A stretch of 64,000 nt of DNA, taken from positions 1-64,000 of the forward strand of contig NZ_JBPAOH010000020.1 of NCBI RefSeq assembly GCF_050875635.1. Direction: 5' to 3'. Made by a program: the position numbers and the translations under genes. The notes beneath the pieces are model-generated. The model was not told the origin of the DNA. It made no database searches and saw nothing but the letters and a program-made list of their open reading frames with translations. Below, one piece after another: positions 60,901-64,000 of this stretch (position 1 is the first letter of the stretch; each line of letters opens with the position of its first letter). This stretch comes from Hassallia sp050875635 (GTDB lineage Bacteria; Cyanobacteriota; Cyanobacteriia; Cyanobacteriales; Nostocaceae).

Positions 60901-63502
60901 CTTGAGGATACTGCTTACCTGTCACGTTGGTGAAAACAGGTATTTGCGGACTGTGGAAGCTGACAGTTTTACTAGCGATCGCAAAGGATTTTTGAGCAAA
61001 GGCAATCAATGGTGTGTGGAAAGCCGCAGAAACAGGTAGCAAAACAGCCGCGTATCCTTTTTCTTGCAAAGCTTGCCGTACTTTGTTGATTTCGGTCGTC
61101 AATCCCGCTAAGACAACTTGATTCGGGGAATTTTGATTAGCGATCGTCACTTGGGGAAAATGCTTTAAAACCGCTTCCACCTTACTGATATCTTCTTTAA
61201 CAGCCAGCATCGCTCCCGCATCATGATCGGGGTCTTGCGGAGCCGCCATTGCCTGTCCTCTAGCTTTGACGAGATATAGGTAGTCTTCCTCACTGACAAC
61301 CCCCGCAGCCCACAAAGCGGTGAGTTCTCCAAAGCTGTGTCCGGCAACGAAATCTGACTCAAACCCGGCTTCTTGCAAGATTTTATACATACCTGCGCTC
61401 AACACCCCAATTGCTGGTTGAGCATATTCTGTGCGTTGCAATGCGGCAACTTGAGCATTTTTCTCTGATTCCTCAAATGCCGGTTGAGGAAACACGATTT
61501 CTGAAAGTGGCTGCAAATTGTCTTTGAGTAACAGACTATCCATGTAGCCATAAAGACGCCGCAAGCTGGGGAAATTCATCGCCAGTTCTCGACCCATTTC
61601 TAGGTATTGAGAACCTTGTCCAGAGAAGAGAGAGACGACTTTGCCTTTGAGGTTAAGACCAGAAGCGCGGTAATATACTCCTTGGGGATGTTCCCAAGAT
61701 GCAGATGAAGCCCGATTTCTCAAACAATCAAGACTAATTTGCAGGAATTTAGCAGCTTGAGTCAGAGAATCAACAACAAATCCGACTCTAGGGGCATTTA
61801 AAGGAATTTCTGTAGATTTGCACTCTTCAATTAGTGCTGCATAATGCTTGTCAGCATCAGGTAAGCGCAACTGACTTAAAATCTCTTCACATTTGCTCAC
61901 CAATTGCGCGTGAGTTTCTGCGAACAGCACCACCTCACTCGGCGTATTGTGTACGCGGTAAGCGCGATTGTGTTCGGCTGTATGTTCTTCTAAAACAACG
62001 TGATAATTTGTCCCACCAAAGCCGAAAGAACTGACACCGGCACGTCTTGGCGGTTCACCTTCTGCGCGAATCCAAGGTCTAGTTTCGGTATTCAAATAAA
62101 ATGCAGAATTTTTGATATTTAATTTCGGGTTCGGTTCGGTAATGTTGATTGTTGGGGGCAATATTTTGTGATGTAGCGCCAAAGCCGTTTTAATTAAACT
62201 TGCCGCACCCGCTGCTGCTTTGGTGTGTCCGATTTGCGACTTGACGCTACCAAGGGCGATATGCTGTCTTTTGTCTTCACCAAAAAACTCTTTCAAAGAT
62301 GAGAATTCGGTGGGGTCGCCTGCCATTGTACCTGTACCGTGCGCTTCCACCAAACCGATGCTTTCGGGTGCAAAGCCGGCATCTTCATAAGCACGTTCTA
62401 AGGCTTTTACCTGCCCTTCTAGACGCGGTGCATAGATGCTTTTATACCGTCCATCGCTGGATGTGCCGATACCTTTGATAACTGCATAGATTTTGTCATT
62501 GTCTCTTTCCGCATCTTCCAGCCGTTTGAGCAAAATCATGCCGACACCTTCACCTAGCATCATCCCATCCGATTTAGCATCGAAAGGTTTGACTTTATCA
62601 CCAGGAGAAACCGCCGGTGTTTTGCTGAAAGAGATATAAGCCATTACCGAGTTATCTAAGTCAACTCCACCAGTCAGCATCATGTCGCTGCGATGTTCTG
62701 TCAACTCGCTAATTGCCAGTTTTAAAGCACCGAATGAACTCGCACAAGCAGCATCAACTACACAATTTATCCCGCCAAAGTTGAGACGGTTGGCAATTCT
62801 GCCGGCGACTACATTACCTAACATGCCGGGAAAGGCGTTTTCGTTCCAATTTACATAAGCGCTTTTGATTTTATCGACGATTTTTTGAGTATCTTCATCA
62901 GATAAACCGCTGCTTTTGAGTACTTTTTCCCAGACGGGATATTGCAATCTGGCTGCTAGTGGCATTGCTAATTGTCCACCTTGCGCGACACCTAAAACTA
63001 CACCAACGTTCTCGCGATTAAACTCGCGAAGTTCGCTGTAGTTGGCATCTTCCATTGCTTCTTTGGCAATGACTAAACTTAGCAGTTGAGAAACATCTGT
63101 AACTTCTAAGATGTTAGGAGGCAATCCGAATTCCATCGGGTTAAAATCAACTTCGGGAATGAATCCGCCTCGTTTGCAATAAGTTTTATCTTTGGTTGTT
63201 CTGGGGTCTGGGTCGTAGTATTCGTCTATGTTCCAGTGTGAGGCAGGAACATCGGTGATACAGTCAATTTTGTTAACGATATTATCCCAGTATTCTTGTA
63301 AGTTTCTCGATTGCGGAAAAAGAGAAGCCATGCCAATAATGGCTATAGGATTGTGTTGAAGTTGTCTGTTAATTTTGTTGATTGACATTTTATTTTCCGA
63401 CTTCATTTTTTTCTCCTCTATAACCTTAAGCACAGCCAGTTCACAATTGTTTATCTGGTCTTTCAACTGCTGAAGCGCAGTATCAATTGAATAAGCAGAC
63501 AT
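57980..63502 (-). CDS. hglE: HglE-type polyketide synthase (KS-AT-ACP-ACP-psiKR)
   Basis: 1840 residues. Ketosynthase about 50-480 (Cys253 in DAACASSF; histidines in EAHGTGTMAGD and QIGHTKAAAG). Acyltransferase about 630-930 (Ser723 in AGHSFGE). A long linker has two copies of a Q-rich helical hairpin and a Pro/Val-rich repeat. Two carrier domains carry EADLGIDSIKRVEILGA, with Ser1410 and Ser1537. The C-terminal about 230 residues are a non-catalytic KR half. This is the PfaA/HglE architecture. Start 63502 lacks a good ribosome site; ATG 63406 (Met33) has GAGGAG upstream and would remove a possible docking helix. First gene of the operon. Confidence 0.92.
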   Translation of the reverse strand: MSAYSIDTALQQLKDQINNCELAVLKVIEEKKMKSENKMSINKINRQLQHNPIAIIGMASLFPQSRNLQEYWDNIVNKIDCITDVPASHWNIDEYYDPDPRTTKDKTYCKRGGFIPEVDFNPMEFGLPPNILEVTDVSQLLSLVIAKEAMEDANYSELREFNRENVGVVLGVAQGGQLAMPLAARLQYPVWEKVLKSSGLSDEDTQKIVDKIKSAYVNWNENAFPGMLGNVVAGRIANRLNFGGINCVVDAACASSFGALKLAISELTEHRSDMMLTGGVDLDNSVMAYISFSKTPAVSPGDKVKPFDAKSDGMMLGEGVGMILLKRLEDAERDNDKIYAVIKGIGTSSDGRYKSIYAPRLEGQVKALERAYEDAGFAPESIGLVEAHGTGTMAGDPTEFSSLKEFFGEDKRQHIALGSVKSQIGHTKAAAGAASLIKTALALHHKILPPTINITEPNPKLNIKNSAFYLNTETRPWIRAEGEPPRRAGVSSFGFGGTNYHVVLEEHTAEHNRAYRVHNTPSEVVLFAETHAQLVSKCEEILSQLRLPDADKHYAALIEECKSTEIPLNAPRVGFVVDSLTQAAKFLQISLDCLRNRASSASWEHPQGVYYRASGLNLKGKVVSLFSGQGSQYLEMGRELAMNFPSLRRLYGYMDSLLLKDNLQPLSEIVFPQPAFEESEKNAQVAALQRTEYAQPAIGVLSAGMYKILQEAGFESDFVAGHSFGELTALWAAGVVSEEDYLYLVKARGQAMAAPQDPDHDAGAMLAVKEDISKVEAVLKHFPQVTIANQNSPNQVVLAGLTTEINKVRQALQEKGYAAVLLPVSAAFHTPLIAFAQKSFAIASKTVSFHSPQIPVFTNVTGKQYPQEPQAIHQVLESHLSKSVLFKQEIENIYAAGGYCFVEFGPRRILSNLVKDILGDRPHLAIALNPSAQKDSDRSLREAVVQLRVAGLSLKNLDPYQLTPQVPPTQKNKALNVRLNGTNYRSEKTKNAFATALQDGHQVTLPVSQSEDNALVVPVFTTEEGVEVKLEVTTPTPAVIKSNGHNKNAVIDTSAVSDITTQETPEIQPAPINTSAVSDITTQEIPEIQPAPSHQLVLESHMPKPEKPLNYQQVLESLEFLLTQFQQNQSENLQLHGTYLNHQMEYARTFFQLMQQQNSVFAGNSSQSASELLPFLKASLERSMMQFHSQQGETLRIHEQYLKEQVEYTKSFFQLIQQEYAQLVSGGLETRDWGLGSSDTVNHQPVVEASAPVAKVLETAPQPVVEVPAVTTPVIPQPVVEAPTVKVLETPPQPVVEAPAVTTPVIPQPVVEAPAVTVKVVETPPQPVVEAPAVTAKVVETPPQPIVEAPAVNVNVAISTQSTLATTSDTTVNLTELGNNLLAITSDKTGYPVEMLEMEMDMEADLGIDSIKRVEILGALQEMYPDLPKPNLEELAEKRTIGQIVEYLQSHASQKVSVEIAIQEVQTATEVPAIVIPQPVVTEIEVTKTVETIDASAASEIADLGATLLAITSDKTGYPVEMLELDMDMEADLGIDSIKRVEILGAMQEMYPDLPKPNVEELGDLRTIGQIVDYLQKLVGGEKKKFQYESDEELDNVKHNVQRRPVQLKILPPPDSLDFNLPEGHICLITDDGSLTTSQVAELLIDKGWKVVVLSFPQSIVFQTSLLPAGVINVKLLDLTEEHLQQQLSAIATNYGAVGAFIHLNPAFQVSHNGKIPYLAEEKAIVKHVFLIAKHLKKSLNEAARYGRSCFCTTARLDGAFGLEHKVNYGPISAGLFGLTKTLRWEWQKVFCRAIDLHPAISAQESAQHIIAELHDPNNCISEVGYGSQGRVTIVSVANC

Positions 63503-64000
63503 AGGAGGTAGCCTGATTCTTAGTACTGTGGAGTGTGAAGCTACAGCAATTTCTATTGCCTACCAATGCAGGAACTATCTCTTCTAAGCAGCTAGCTATC
63601 CTCAGAAGTGTTCGCTTTCTTCTAAATGCTTTTATCGATTGGCAACACTACATAACACAACAGGCGATGCCGCAACAAAACTATACAGCAATACAATGAA
63701 TGATATTGTGTTGTTATGTCGATTACATTGTTGAAATCGGTCTAAGCCTAATTGCAGTGCCCCTTCTGCTTAACTAATGAATAGAAAGAGTGAAAATTGA
63801 GTAGTAGCTATTAGGACATAAACGCATTTTTTTCAGACCTGGTTTGATTATCTAGCTCAATTGCAGCAACGTAGCTGGTGTTAATAACCACGTTCTTATG
63901 ATTGATAAATGTCATAGCCAGTTTCAACGTCCCGGATAATACATTTTATAGAACTCACCTTCAAAAAGTTGACAATTACGTTACAAAAAACATCACCTTT
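63503..64000. promoter_or_regulatory. 498-bp region upstream of hglE
   Basis: AT-rich, no credible reading frame. It must contain the operon promoter on the minus strand unless that is beyond the window. I looked for NtcA-type GTA-N8-TAC sites and found none I would defend. Confidence 0.4.

Noticed and set aside
63503..64000. NtcA or DevH site upstream of hglE
   Set aside because: No GTA-N8-TAC match with a properly placed -10 could be found by eye.

Overview
The window comes from a filamentous, almost certainly heterocyst-forming cyanobacterium (order Nostocales). The signs are: very frequent GCGATCGC (HIP1) octamers; many short heptanucleotide tandem repeats of the STRR type (CCCAATT, CCCATTA, GGGCATN); cyanobacterial markers (chlP, rpaA, rplI-dnaB with a dnaB intein, hetI); and a heterocyst-glycolipid-type polyketide synthase cluster. 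The species cannot be named from the sequence. I saw no rRNA, tRNA or CRISPR array.

Layout. 0-5 kb: an AAA-like/WD40 STAND-type protein (cut off by the window edge) divergent from an HTH-AAA-like protein, then a small secreted protein. 5.6-8 kb: an ABC1/UbiB kinase behind a structured leader, and a small membrane protein. 8.3-17 kb: a glycan locus. Six minus-strand genes read as one operon: GT4, an ABC exporter with an unexpected HisKA-like tail, GT4, a GT10-type fucosyltransferase-like protein and two paralogous GT-A proteins. A seventh GT-A-like gene faces them. 17.5-22.8 kb: housekeeping genes gloB, rplI and dnaB, the last split by a 425-residue intein with a LAGLIDADG nuclease.

22.8-31 kb: a decayed accessory stretch. 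It holds a ParDE pair with a frameshifted toxin, an FKBP isomerase, a phasin-like protein, two pseudogenes (TIGR03792-like and Uma2), a tnpB-less IS200/IS605-like element carrying a small RHH gene with its own apparent operator, cysA, two PIN-toxin modules and a 21-bp minisatellite. 31-46 kb: a TPR-CHAT protease, hisC, an SDR, a stress protein, membrane and pentapeptide proteins, chlP, two PEP-CTERM proteins, rpaA, a YheT-like hydrolase, the PPTase hetI and an epimerase.

46.4-63.5 kb: one long minus-strand hgl operon: hglE (KS-AT-ACP-ACP-psiKR), a KR-DH protein, hglD (KS), hglC (CLF-AT), a PfaD-type enoyl reductase, hglB (ACP-thioester reductase) and an NAD-dependent epimerase. By analogy with PUFA/heterocyst-glycolipid synthases, HglE/D/C extend the chain, KR-DH and PfaD reduce it, HglB releases it reductively as a long-chain alcohol, and HetI, encoded convergently nearby, would phosphopantetheinylate the ACPs. 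The larger intercistronic gaps of the operon are filled with dispersed palindromes, a small MITE-like element or heptamer repeats. One repeat-filled gap separates the two halves of the ketoreductase.
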